A stretch of 40,421 nucleotides of DNA from Lachnospiraceae bacterium (GCA_021199475.1 JAJQHZ010000106.1:1-40421), one strand, 5' to 3'. Numbered from the stretch's first letter, positions 1-7,564 are shown. Notes: generated from the letters alone by a model not told the origin. Made by a program: numbers and translations.

Positions 1-89
1 AGACTAAATTCAACTTGCATCCCTTCAGAGTGGAATTTACTTTTTCACTTCAGCCCCACAAAAAATTTTTTGAAAATCTTAAAAATACG

Positions 90-118
90 TTGACTTTGAA
101 GCCATCTTTGCATATAAT
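90..118 (+). promoter_or_regulatory. Sigma-A-type promoter of abiF-like RNA 1
   Basis: TTGACT at 90-95 and TATAAT at 113-118 are separated by 17 bp, a near-consensus housekeeping promoter. Transcription would start near 125, just before the structured RNA and about 85 nt ahead of the Abi_2 reading frame, so the RNA and the gene probably share this promoter. Confidence 0.8.
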
Positions 119-124
119 AACGCT

Positions 125-180
125 AACAGGACTCCCCACACCTCTCACTTAGTGATGTGTCCCATGGGGAGACATTTTTT
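125..180 (+). ncRNA. abiF-like structured RNA upstream of Abi_2 gene (copy 1)
   Basis: The segment folds as nested stems: CTCCCC 132-137 with GGGGAG 166-171, ACAC 138-141 with GTGT 157-160, and TCAC 145-148 with GTGA 152-155. GGAC 129-132 can also pair with GTCC 159-162, which suggests a pseudoknot. A T-run at 175-180 follows the outer stem, so part of the transcript may terminate here. An abiF RNA motif upstream of Abi_2-domain genes is known from comparative genomics, and position and architecture match it. A second copy of the same sequence class lies at 5977-6025. The assignment is by context and recalled motif, not by a covariance search. Confidence 0.65.
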
Positions 181-208
181 TGCTTTATTTAAGAAAAGGA
201 ATTGATGT

Positions 209-1114
209 ATGGATTCCAGAGATAATTCAGATGCTTCAAAAGAGAATACCACTGTGCCTGTAAAGCAACCGAAAAGTTATGATGAACAGGTGGCTCATAT
301 AGAAAAGAAAGGTTTTATTATTGATGATAGAGAATCTTGTGCTATGTTTTTACACAAGGCAAATTATTATCGACTTTCAGCTTATTTTCTACCATTCAGA
401 AAAGGAGATGGGACTTATTTTCCCAATATCAGATTTCAGCGGATTCAGAGGATATATGAATTCGATGGAAAGATAAGAAACTTTCTGTTCAAGTGCATCG
501 AAGAAATTGAACTTTATCTTAGGTCACAGTAATCTTACTACAGTGCTCATCATCATGGTCCTTTGGGGTATCTGGAAAAAGATGTGTTTTCTGAGAGACA
601 CGACCAGGATCGCTTCCTTGAACTTGTAAATAGTTGTATAGAAGAAAATAAAAGAACGCTTGTTGTTAAGCATCATAAGGAAAAATATTCCGGGCAATTT
701 CCGATTTGGGTTATTATTGAATTTTTCTCAATGGGAATGTTGTCTTATTTTTATGCCGACATGAAAACTAATGAGCAAAAAGAATTGGCTAAAGAATTAT
801 ATGGAACAACAGTCGCATGTTTAAAAAGCTGGCTTCGCTGTATTACTGTTCTACGAAATCGCTGTGCTCATTATTCAAGGCTTTATTATTGGTCATTCCC
901 AGCATTGCCCAAAATGCCAGATAACATAAGCTTCACTGCAAACCGGAGACTTTTTACACAGGTTATGGTTATTAAATTTCTATATCCGGAAAAGGATAAA
1001 TGGAACGCAAACGTACTGACTGAATTAGAAGCTATTATTGAAGAATATAGAAAAGATATTTCATTAAAACACATTGGTTTTCCAGACAACTGGGTAGATT
1101 TGCTGAGATACTAA
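209..1114 (+). pseudogene. Abi_2/AbiF-type HEPN abortive-infection gene with in-frame TAA
   Basis: The reading frame from ATG 209 (AAAGGA ribosome binding site at 195-200) encodes about 301 codons typical of the Abi_2 family, but codon 108 is TAA (530-532). The same frame continues without shift to 1114. The downstream half holds RNRCAH at 854-871, an RxxxxH motif characteristic of HEPN RNases. Upstream of the stop the protein has the usual family signatures (YYRLSAYFLPF, IEEIELYLRSQ). The paralogue at 6212 has a leucine where the stop lies, so a one-base TTA or TTG to TAA change fits. Loss of the HEPN half should inactivate the protein. Sequencing error, readthrough or reinitiation cannot be excluded from sequence alone. 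Confidence 0.8.
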
Positions 1115-1150
1115 TCAGTTTGTGTGGAAAAATAGAAGGAAGGTGATTTC

Positions 1151-1813
1151 TTGTCGCAGCTTGATACATATAGAAATACTATGCTTAGAAAACAAGAGGA
1201 CATAGTTAAATTGAATCAGGATTTGGCGAAGGAGTAGGCTAAGATAGCAGATTTGCAAAAGAAAATTATATCAGCCCAAAGCGCTATTGGACGAACGAAG
1301 AATCAGTCTACCATAAAATTAAGGCGGAATGACATTGAACGTGCAAATAAATCAATCGCAGATGCGCAAAAAAAATGTGGTGACATACAGAAAAAAATAG
1401 CTCAAAAAGAAAAAGAAAAGGCAACTGCTGAAAAGAATTATAGAAATGAAGAAGCTAAATTAAACAAGAAGAATATGGAAGCAGAGAAAAAACGTCAACG
1501 AGATGCGGCTCAGCAGACAGCGGAACTTGAACGTTCCATAAGGGAATATGGAAACACTCAAACGCAAATGCAAATGGAGATAGAAAAGCTGAAAGCTATT
1601 CCTGAAAAGATTACTGTCCTGTTTCTTGCTGCAAACCCAGGAGACACGCCGAAGCTTTCTCTTGATGAAGCAGCACGCTCTATACAAGAAAAAATTCGGC
1701 TTTCAGAATATCGAGATTCAATTAAATTTGAAACTCGTTGGGCAACACGATCATCAGATATATTGCAGGCAATCAATGAAACAAATCCAAGGAGATTATC
1801 ACTGCACTCGTGA
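1151..1813 (+). pseudogene. Coiled-coil/CHAT-like gene, in-frame TAG and truncated 3' end
   Basis: The frame begins at TTG 1151 after a GGAAGG site and reads SQLDTYRNTMLRKQEDIVKL. A TAG stop at 1235-1237 replaces one codon (CAG would give Q), then the same frame runs to 1813. The N-terminal two thirds are a Lys/Glu/Ala/Gln-rich coiled coil. From about 1606 the sequence (ITVLFLAANPGDTPKLSLDE, then SIQEKIRLSEYRDS and RWATRSSDILQAINETNP) matches the start of a CHAT-type caspase-like domain that follows coiled coils in known Firmicute proteins. The expected His and Cys catalytic segment is absent because the frame runs into another gene at about 1788. It lies 36 bp after the Abi_2 gene and may have been cotranscribed with it. 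Confidence 0.7.
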
Positions 1814-2897
1814 AGAGGTTCTGGGAATGCTCAGAGATGAACCACAGACCTCGATGGATGCAAAAATCCTTGAAGACTGGTCAATAAAAGATTTGAATAA
1901 GGAGTCTGTACAGGCGTATCGTAATCTGCATAGAAGCTGGAGACCGGGCCATGTTTGGGAAATGCTTGGAGATGAGGAATATCTAAAGAACATTGGAGCG
2001 GCCGCTGAATCAAAAAAGGATGGTAAAATGCATCCTACGGCAGCAGGTTTGCTCATGTTTGGAAATGAGTATGACATTGTTCGGGAATTTCCGCATTATT
2101 TTCTCGATTACCGCGAAGTGCTTGACCCAACAATAAGATGGACAGACAGACTTCAATCATGCTCTGGAGATTGGTCTGGTAACCTTTTTGATTTCTTCTT
2201 CCGCGTCAACAGTAAGCTTGTGAAAGATGTGAAAATTCCATTTGTGCTTGACGGTGCGATGAGAGTAGATGATACCCCTGTACACCAATCTATCCGTGAG
2301 GCACTGGCAAACTGTCTTGTAAACACAGATTTTTATCTATCGAGGGGTGTTGTCATTAAGAAAGATGCCGAGACGATTGTTTTTGAAAATCCAGGTAGTA
2401 TTCGGACAGGAAAGGCTCAGATGTTGAGAGGTGGGATTTCTGATCCGAGAAATGCGTCGATTTTGAAAATGTTGAATCTGATTGGTATAGGCGAGAGAGC
2501 TGGAAGCGGAGTTCCTGATATTTTTGCTACCTGGGACCAGCAGGGGTGGAAAGAACCAGAGGTAGAAGAGCAATATGGTCCTGACAGGACGATCCTAACG
2601 TTATCGTTCATCAAAAAAGAGGTGGCGAAAGGCAATAGCGAAAATGAGAACATGGTCAGTGACCATGTTAGTGACCATGTTAGTGACCATGATGACAGCT
2701 ATGAAGACAAAAAACATCGTCTGCAAGAATTTTGTACAGTACCGAGAACCAGACAAGAGATGCAGGACTTCCTGGGAATAGCAAGTAGAGGCTATTTCTC
2801 AAGACGATTTATCGTACCAATGGTTAATGAAGGAAAACTTAAACTAACGATACCAGATAAACCCAAAAGCCGTAGTCAGAAGTATATAAAGGCTTGA
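1788..2897 (+). pseudogene. 5'-truncated AlbA_2/Schlafen-type ATP-binding transcriptional regulator-like gene
   Basis: From GDYHCTREEVLGMLRDEP (1791 on) the frame reads about 369 residues of the AlbA_2 (divergent AAA) family. Landmarks are TAAGLLMFG, REALANCLVNTDF, VVIKKDAETIVFENPGS, IRTGKAQMLRGGISDPRN and GERAGSGVPDIF, the GHKL-like part. A winged-helix-like C-terminus follows (LGIASRGYFSRRFI). The N-terminal AlbA_2 domain is missing: the gene joins the coiled-coil/CHAT gene out of frame at about 1788. No ribosome binding site precedes the retained part, so it is probably not translated as an active protein. A three-unit VSDH repeat sits in the linker. Confidence 0.75.
2655..2690 (+). repeat. 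Three 12-bp tandem units encoding VSDH
   Basis: GTYAGTGACCAT occurs three times in a row (2655-2666, 2667-2678, 2679-2690), giving VSDHVSDHVSDH in the linker of the AlbA_2-type protein. The unit is a multiple of three, so copy changes keep the frame. Similar VSDH/VSDQ repeats are common in linkers of this family (recalled knowledge). Confidence 0.9.
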
Positions 2898-2957
2898 AAT
2901 TCTGATATTGCAGTTGAAAATATGTAGAGTATAAAAGATTTTTTGGAGAAAAATAAA

Positions 2958-3837
2958 ATGGAAGTAGTATCAGATTATTTGGCGGGCCTTGGGCTTGATG
3001 TTATCAAGGATTCTGCGGAAAAAAAGATTGATGAAGCTAAACTGAAAAATAAGCTTAAAATCTTTATTGAAGGACAGCGAAAATATAATGAAGTCTGTTC
3101 TTTAGCAGAAGAGTGTGACTTTCAAGGACTTATCGAGTTTATCTCTGATAATTTGATGGACATGGTAAAGACAAGATTTAGGTCAACTAAAAGCAAAGAA
3201 CGTAGCCGAGCGAGGGAGGAGATTGCTGCTGCAGCTGTCCTATATTCGTCAGCTAATACAGAGGAAGCAAAGAAACGGGTTGGTAGACTGGTTGAAAATA
3301 GTTTGGATATTGTTAGTGCTTTTTTTTAAGAGAAAGATTCGCTTGGAAGATTATTATCTGGCAGCAGAAGTGGTGGAAGCTGTAAAAGAAAACACAGATG
3401 AAACCGCTGAAAAGATGGCAGGGAAGGTAATTCAGACTGTAGTAAGTACAGGTGATGAGACAAATCGTTCTATCAATGAATTGTCTCAGAAAGTAGAGAA
3501 TCTTGAAAAAACAATCGCTACGGGTTCGCTCTTTTCCTTGGATCGAGCGTCTGCATTGCTTCAACAAGGACAGTATTCAGGAATAGAGTCAGGAATTAAA
3601 AAGCTTTTAGATCATATATCTGTAGAACATCCGCTTTTTCCAAAATACGGATATGGATTTGAAAATAATAAATTGAAAAGTATTCCACTTATGGAAAGCG
3701 CAACAAAATTGTATCCACCTAAATATCGTTTCACAGGGACGATTTGTGCGGGAGATCATTATTTTAATGACCCAAGTGTAAATCCTCTGGATTATGCGTA
3801 CCGGCATCAAGTATCACTTGTGCTTAGAATACCATAA
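2958..3837 (+). pseudogene. Uncharacterised gene split by a +1 frameshift in a T8 run
   Basis: ATG 2958 follows GGAG at 2945-2948. The first frame ends at TAA 3327-3329 after SLDIVSAFF, directly in a run of eight T (3320-3327). Removing one T joins it to the next frame (KRKIRLEDYYLAAEVVEAV), which runs to 3837 and gives about 293 residues. The protein has helical, charged segments and a coiled-coil stretch (SINELSQKVENLEKTI). I do not recognise the family; it resembles N-terminal parts of larger defence-associated proteins, but that is a guess. It ends abruptly (VSLVLRIP) next to a hairpin and remnants of other genes, so the 3' end may also be lost. The shift could be a mutation, a sequencing error or a slippage site. 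Confidence 0.6.
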
Positions 3838-3844
3838 CAGGCAT

Positions 3845-3881
3845 AGCCCGTTTGATTACACATATCGTGATCAGACGGGCT
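3845..3881. repeat. Long hairpin at a gene-remnant junction
   Basis: AGCCCGTTTGAT (3845-3856) is complementary to ATCAGACGGGCT (3870-3881) with one G-U pair and a 13-nt loop. No T-run follows in either direction, so it is not a standard terminator. It lies between the frameshifted unknown gene and the pRiA4b ORF-3-like remnant. Its loop contains ATCGTGAT, also found in the hairpin at 4412-4450. Confidence 0.7.
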
Positions 3882-4017
3882 GAATGTCTTGGATGACTGC
3901 GGCGGACTTCATGGATATTTGAATATGCTGGAGACCATAAACGGGGATGATAAAGAAGAAGCGGATGATATGAAAGCGTGGGCGAGGGGGCCTTGGCTGG
4001 ACAGGCCGGAAAAGTAA
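3871..4017 (+). pseudogene. 3' remnant of a pRiA4b ORF-3-like gene
   Basis: The frame 3871-4017 reads LDDCGGLHGYLNMLE followed by an acidic helix with EADDMKAWA. This is the C-terminal signature of plasmid pRiA4b ORF-3-like proteins (family ending in DCGG.xGY..LL and a W near the end). Everything N-terminal is missing and no start or ribosome binding site is present. It is a fragment left by deletion, between the hairpin and the Fic remnant. Function of the family is unknown to me; members are often found near mobile elements. Confidence 0.55.
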
Positions 4018-4070
4018 GCCTGGAAATATGCTGTAAATCTTCTGCAAATCCCCTGAAAATCTTCTCTGGC

Positions 4071-4397
4071 TATGATGCAACACCATTCATTCGCTATATG
4101 TTGAAAGTTATTCTGGCATGTTATATGGAATTTGAGGAACGAGTAGGACTTGTTGGGAAGGTTGGAGTAAGAAGTTCAGCTTACGATGTGGTTAAGACAT
4201 ATGTTTCCGGCAAAGTAGGAAAGTTTACAAGCGCGGAAGTGATTGCGTCCTGTCCGAGTTTTGGACGTTCAGCAGTTATGGCAGCAATAAAACGCCTTGT
4301 AGAGGAGAAAGAAATTATTAAAATTGGGACAGGAAGAGCTACTTGTTATGTCAGAACGGATTCCTCTGACGAGGATTATTTTATTCAGCCCAACTAA
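4071..4397 (+). pseudogene. C-terminal remnant of a Fic-family gene
   Basis: From 4071 the frame reads YDATPFIRYMLKVILACYME, then FEERVGLVGK and a winged-helix tail (VGKFTSAEVIASCPSFGRSA, RLVEEKEIIKIGTG). It aligns by eye with the last 110 residues of the intact Fic protein at 7639-8682 (DPTPFVKYILGVVLSAYRDF, IGKFTKSEIMELVPSVGKAS). The catalytic HPFxDGNGR motif and the N-terminal inhibitory motif are absent, so this is only the C-terminal arm plus HTH. The preceding sequence in the same frame (SLEICCKSSANPLKIFSG) is unlike Fic proteins and marks the deletion junction. Confidence 0.7.
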
Positions 4398-4411
4398 AAT
4401 AGTGGTTAAAA

Positions 4412-4450
4412 GGTTCTGTCATGTAATCGTGATGATCACACGATAGAACC
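4412..4450. terminator. Hairpin between convergent Fic remnants
   Basis: GGTTCTGTCATGT (4412-4424) pairs imperfectly with ACACGATAGAACC (4438-4450) around a 13-nt loop containing ATCGTGAT. It lies between the 3' end of the Fic remnant (4397) and the convergent frameshifted Fic gene (ends 4497). Position suggests a bidirectional terminator, but no T-run follows, so this is an inference from location. Confidence 0.4.
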
Positions 4451-4496
4451 CTGTAATAAGCACTTAGGAGAGTGCTTAGAAAGAATGGAATATCGC

Positions 4497-5650
4497 TTAC
4501 ATATCCTCACGGAGAATATTCAGATACTGCTCGTAAGAATACACTTTAGCTCTGTTTTCTTTTGAGTTTTCCTGAAGAATACCAATGTTGCAAAAGTCTG
4601 TGACATATCTTGCAACCGTATTGTATGCCATATTAAGAGCAGAAGCTGTTTTCTGAATCTCGATGATTGGATTTTGCTCAAGATATGAAAAGAGCTGCAT
4701 GGCGTTTTTCCTGGAGCGGGTTCTGAAGGAATCATCGATAAGCTTCTGGTTACTGTCATGAACTCAGACAGCAGATCAACTGTCCGAATGGCATCTTCGG
4801 CAGAGACAGCAACTGCACGGAGGAAGAACTTAACCCATTGTTCATAGTCTCCTGTTCGCCTGACTTCAGACATACGATCATAATACTCGATGCGATTCTG
4901 CTTGAGGTACCAGGAGAGATAAAGTGCGGGTGAGGAAAGCAAATGGTTCTCCATCAGGTAAAGCGTGATAATCAATCGACCGATTCGTCCATTGCCATCT
5001 AAAAAGGGGTGGATTGTCTCGAACTGGTAATGAATCAGTGCTATACGGATCAGATGATCAATGGTGTCTTCTGCATTGATGAATTGTTCCAGGTCTGACA
5101 TGGAGTCAACCATATCCTGGGGGTTCGGCGGAATGTAGCGAGCATTTCTTAAGGTACTGCCCTGCCCACCAATCCAGTTTTGGGGATATCGAAATTCACC
5201 GGGATTTTTTTCCTGACCGCGGACGTTTTCCATCAGGACAGCATGGGTTTCACGGATCAGTCGATTACAGAGAGGCAGAGACTTAAGGCTTTCCACAGCA
5301 TAATTAACAGCACGAATGTAATTGATAACATCAGCTACATCTCGATTTGCGTTTTTGTCTAACAATGGGTCGAGAATATCATCCAAGGTAGCCTGTGTGC
5401 CCTCAATCTGTGATGAAAGAAGTGCTTCTTTCCGAACACACATAGACACAAAGAGCTGCATATTCGGGATACGTTTTGAAAGTCCATCGAGAAGAGTTAG
5501 CTGGCTGTGTGCAGATATTAATAGCTGCGTCATTTCATCGTCGATGTTTATCTGAGGGTTTGGAGGCAGAGGAGTGGGGAGAAACGACTGATAAGCCATA
5601 TCTCCGGATAAGTTTGTAACAAATTTCCCGGCACGAGTTCTATTGTCCAT
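4497..5650 (-). pseudogene. Fic-family protein AMP-transferase with a 1-nt frameshift
   Basis: The frame from ATG 5650 carries an N-terminal Fic_N-like segment, an inhibitory S..IEG motif (SSQIEGT) in its first 100 residues, and the catalytic loop HPFLDGNGRIGRL. Fic proteins transfer AMP or other phosphate-containing groups to protein side chains; a class II-type N-terminal inhibitory helix is expected here. Near 4758-4762 one base is missing after DLLSEF: the intended continuation is in the next frame (DSNQKLIDDSFRTRSRKNAM, a helix-turn-helix tail, ending at 4497). With the base restored the protein would be about 384 residues. As read, the catalytic domain is intact but the DNA-binding tail is replaced by unrelated residues ending at 4520. 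The gene has its own promoter and paired operator-like repeats. Confidence 0.8.
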
Positions 5651-5678
5651 TGAGAAACCAACCTTTCTGTAAACTTGT

Positions 5679-5741
5679 GAATTTGAAATTACAGACTATA
5701 TTTTAAACGGACCATTTCAGAAAGTCAATCGAATTTGAAAT
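5679..5741 (-). promoter_or_regulatory. Promoter of the frameshifted Fic gene, bracketed by direct repeats
   Basis: On the minus strand TTGACT (plus 5723-5728) and TAAAAT (plus 5700-5705) are 17 bp apart. The 11-mer ATTTCAAATTC occurs twice in direct orientation: just upstream of the -35 (plus 5731-5741) and downstream of the -10 (plus 5679-5689). Their starts are 52 bp apart, close to five helical turns, as expected for a repressor binding both sites on one face. The HTH tail of the Fic protein is a candidate autoregulator (inference). Confidence 0.65.
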
Positions 5742-5844
5742 AAAGAATCGAGGCGTATTTCATGTTTGCTTGCAAAAATGAAATTAAAAAACTGAAAGAT
5801 GGCAAGCAACCGGAAAAAGTTTCTGATCGAAGAGCAGACCAGGC

Positions 5845-5979
5845 CGGACACGAGTAATCCTGATCAGAATGTTTGAGTATGCGATGATGGTGGCACGGAA
5901 TTCCGGTGTTGAAGAAGACAATGTGTTGAAGGTCGAGTTTCCGAACTGCGCGGTGTTAAAATGGTATAATACAAAGTAA
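5845..5979 (+). pseudogene. C-terminal remnant of an Rpn/PD-(D/E)XK transposase-like nuclease
   Basis: The frame ending at TAA 5977-5979 reads VILIRMFEYAMMVARNSG, then EDNVLKVEFPNCAVL. This is the conserved C-terminal part of the Rpn family (typically ..ILIRIFEYdtqiAl..vefP.saVLyLR). The upstream half is missing or frame-shifted (an IEEQTRPDT stretch lies in another frame). The last codons overlap the -10 of the orphan abiF-like RNA. A second remnant with the same VLKVEFPNCAVL block lies at 7349-7558, so the Abi_2 locus between them is flanked by Rpn debris. Confidence 0.65.
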
Positions 5980-6025
5980 CAGGACACCCCGTACCTATCG
6001 TTTGCTGATGTGTCCCAGGGGAGAC
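5965..6025 (+). ncRNA. Orphan abiF-like RNA (copy 2)
   Basis: TATAAT at 5965-5970 precedes a sequence close to copy 1. Shared blocks are AACAGGAC then CCCC, ACCT.TC, and TGATGTGTCCCA then GGGGAGACA. The outer stem CCCC 5987-5990 with GGGG 6018-6021 is kept, as is GGAC 5982-5985 with GTCC 6011-6014. No good -35 is spaced 17 bp upstream. No Abi_2 frame follows directly; the next features are a separate promoter and a different abiF-like RNA. It is either an orphan antitoxin-like RNA or a decayed leader of a lost Abi_2 gene. Confidence 0.5.
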
Positions 6026-6093
6026 AGTAAAGAAATTGTCAGATTATTGCTCTTGTTCACAGAAAATTTACAAAGCGTTTTTTGCTGATTCCA

Positions 6094-6122
6094 TTGACAT
6101 TTTCGGCTCAATTGAGTATAAT
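6094..6122 (+). promoter_or_regulatory. Promoter of abiF-like RNA 3 and Abi_2 gene
   Basis: TTGACA at 6094-6099 and TATAAT at 6117-6122 with a 17-bp spacer form a perfect consensus promoter. Transcription should start near 6129, at the beginning of the structured RNA, about 83 nt ahead of the Abi_2 start codon. Confidence 0.85.
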
Positions 6123-6128
6123 AACAAT

Positions 6129-6196
6129 AACCGAACCCGCCACGCCTCTGGTTACCCTTGTGGGTTTCTAAGCGCAACCCGGCGGGACTTTTTATT
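6129..6196 (+). ncRNA. abiF-like structured RNA upstream of intact Abi_2 gene (copy 3)
   Basis: An outer stem CCCGCC 6136-6141 pairs with GGCGGG 6181-6186. Inside it CGC 6143-6145 can pair with GCG 6172-6174, and ACCC 6154-6157 with GGGT 6162-6165. The segment CCACGCCTCT matches CCACACCTCT of copy 1, but the stems differ in sequence, so it belongs to a distinct specificity group of the same architecture. A T-rich tract (6189-6200) after the outer stem may terminate part of the transcripts before the ribosome binding site at 6201. The assignment to the abiF motif is based on architecture and on the adjacent Abi_2 gene. Confidence 0.65.
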
Positions 6197-6211
6197 TTTT
6201 GGAGTAATGTC

Positions 6212-7123
6212 ATGACACCGTATCCTAAGCAAATTTTAAATATAAATCAACAACTACAATCATATATTGACGCAGGAATGGTGATTCCCTCTCACGATGA
6301 AGCAATAAATGCTCTTGAAACTATAGGTTATTATCGGCTCAGAGGTTATTGCTATCACCTATATGATAACAGCACAAAGAAATATAAAAATGGCACTTCT
6401 TTCTCTGATGTGTTAGCACTATATCATTTTGATACGGAGCTTTCACATCTTCTGTTTTCACTATCGGCAGCAATAGAAGTGTCTCTGAGGGTAAGGTTGT
6501 CTGATTCACTTTTATCCGTGTATAATGATGCGCTTGCTTTATATGATCCTGCCGTTTTCAATAATAAAACACTGTATTGGAGAAATATCGGTACACTTTC
6601 CGGAGAAATCGCCCGCTCTAATGATGTGTTTATACAACATAATTTTGATAATCATGACGGTCTGGTTCCGATATGGGCAGCAGTTGAAATTATGTCTTTT
6701 GGAAACCTGTCAATGACGATAAAAAATCTTAAGACGGGGAAGGGCAGTACATCTCAGAAATTACTTTCACATTATCATTTTACCAGTCAGAAAGGGAAGA
6801 AGGTTACCCCATCGCTTCAGATGTTTACTTCCTGGACACAAGCCGTGTCTGTTCTCAGAAATATCTGTGCTCATAATGGAAGGATATATAGTCGTGCATT
6901 GAATACACATGTGCAAATCCCGGCTGTTGATGCACCAAGCAATCCCGGAAAATATAGTGGGGTTTATCAGATTGTGTTGGCTATGAAATATCTGCGCCCT
7001 TCCGATGATGTGTGGAACGGTTTTGTGTCTGACTTAACAGGACTGCTCCAAAAGTATGGCAGTGTTGTTGATTTGAGTAAGATAAATTTCCCGCCGGACT
7101 GGTCAAAACATATGACAGTCTAA
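6212..7123 (+). CDS. Abi_2/AbiF-type HEPN abortive-infection protein
   Basis: ATG 6212 follows GGAG (6201-6204) and gives 303 residues, a usual length for Abi_2 proteins. Signatures are an N-terminal IGYYRLRGYCYHLYD block, PIWAAVEIMSFGNLSM near residues 153-168, and RNICAH at 216-221, the RxxxxH motif of HEPN RNases. Family knowledge: Abi_2/AbiD/AbiF proteins act in abortive phage infection, and AbiF-type HEPN proteins are proposed to work with the upstream RNA as toxin-antitoxin-like pairs related to the origin of Cas13. Here the RNA, a consensus promoter and the gene form one compact unit. The frame is intact, in contrast to the paralogue at 209-1114. RNA-guided or RNA-inhibited nuclease activity is an inference from the motif and context. 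Confidence 0.85.
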   Translation: MTPYPKQILNINQQLQSYIDAGMVIPSHDEAINALETIGYYRLRGYCYHLYDNSTKKYKNGTSFSDVLALYHFDTELSHLLFSLSAAIEVSLRVRLSDSLLSVYNDALALYDPAVFNNKTLYWRNIGTLSGEIARSNDVFIQHNFDNHDGLVPIWAAVEIMSFGNLSMTIKNLKTGKGSTSQKLLSHYHFTSQKGKKVTPSLQMFTSWTQAVSVLRNICAHNGRIYSRALNTHVQIPAVDAPSNPGKYSGVYQIVLAMKYLRPSDDVWNGFVSDLTGLLQKYGSVVDLSKINFPPDWSKHMTV

Positions 7124-7348
7124 ACAGGGAAAAATTAGCTGAATATTTTTCGGATTGGTACATATAAATAATATGACCGAACCAATCAAGCCTCTCAACG
7201 ATGCTCAAACCGATTGGACGTCAATAAGGGGTGGAGGAGACTTCATCCCTTTCTTTATGTCTGCGTCTTGTTTATTAAGAAGTTCTGATACAATATTCTA
7301 CAAAATTTGCATTTTATGGGTGACAACCTGCAATATCTGTGGTAGTAT

Positions 7349-7558
7349 ATGCGTGCCGGGGATGCGTATGATAACGTTTATCGGACACTGTTGAATGACT
7401 GTCCACAGCTTCTGATCCCGCTTGTGTATGAGATTTTTCATGAACACTTTACAAAGGATGATAAAGTCGTATTTTCGAAAGACTTACATATAGTGAAGGT
7501 GCTGAAGGTCGAATTCCCGAACTGTGCGGTGCTGTTTTTGAGAGAACCAAAATTTTGA
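7349..7558 (+). pseudogene. Internally deleted Rpn/PD-(D/E)XK transposase-like gene
   Basis: The frame starts MRAGDAYDNVYRTLLNDCPQ and LIPLVYEIFHEHFTKDD, the N-terminus of Rpn-family recombination-promoting nucleases. It then jumps after VVFSKDLHI to VLKVEFPNCAVLFLREPKF, the C-terminal strand block. The central catalytic region (the ..LECQS..D. and IRIFEYD segments) is deleted in frame, leaving 69 residues, so it should be inactive. No clear ribosome binding site is seen. It is followed by a strong terminator. The 7124-7348 gap before it shows no recognisable gene. Confidence 0.65.
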
Positions 7559-7564
7559 AAAAAG

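Noticed and set aside
2655-2690. VSDH tandem repeat as a CRISPR-like or regulatory array
   Set aside because: Three 12-bp coding units with no spacers lie inside a protein linker; this is a coding minisatellite.
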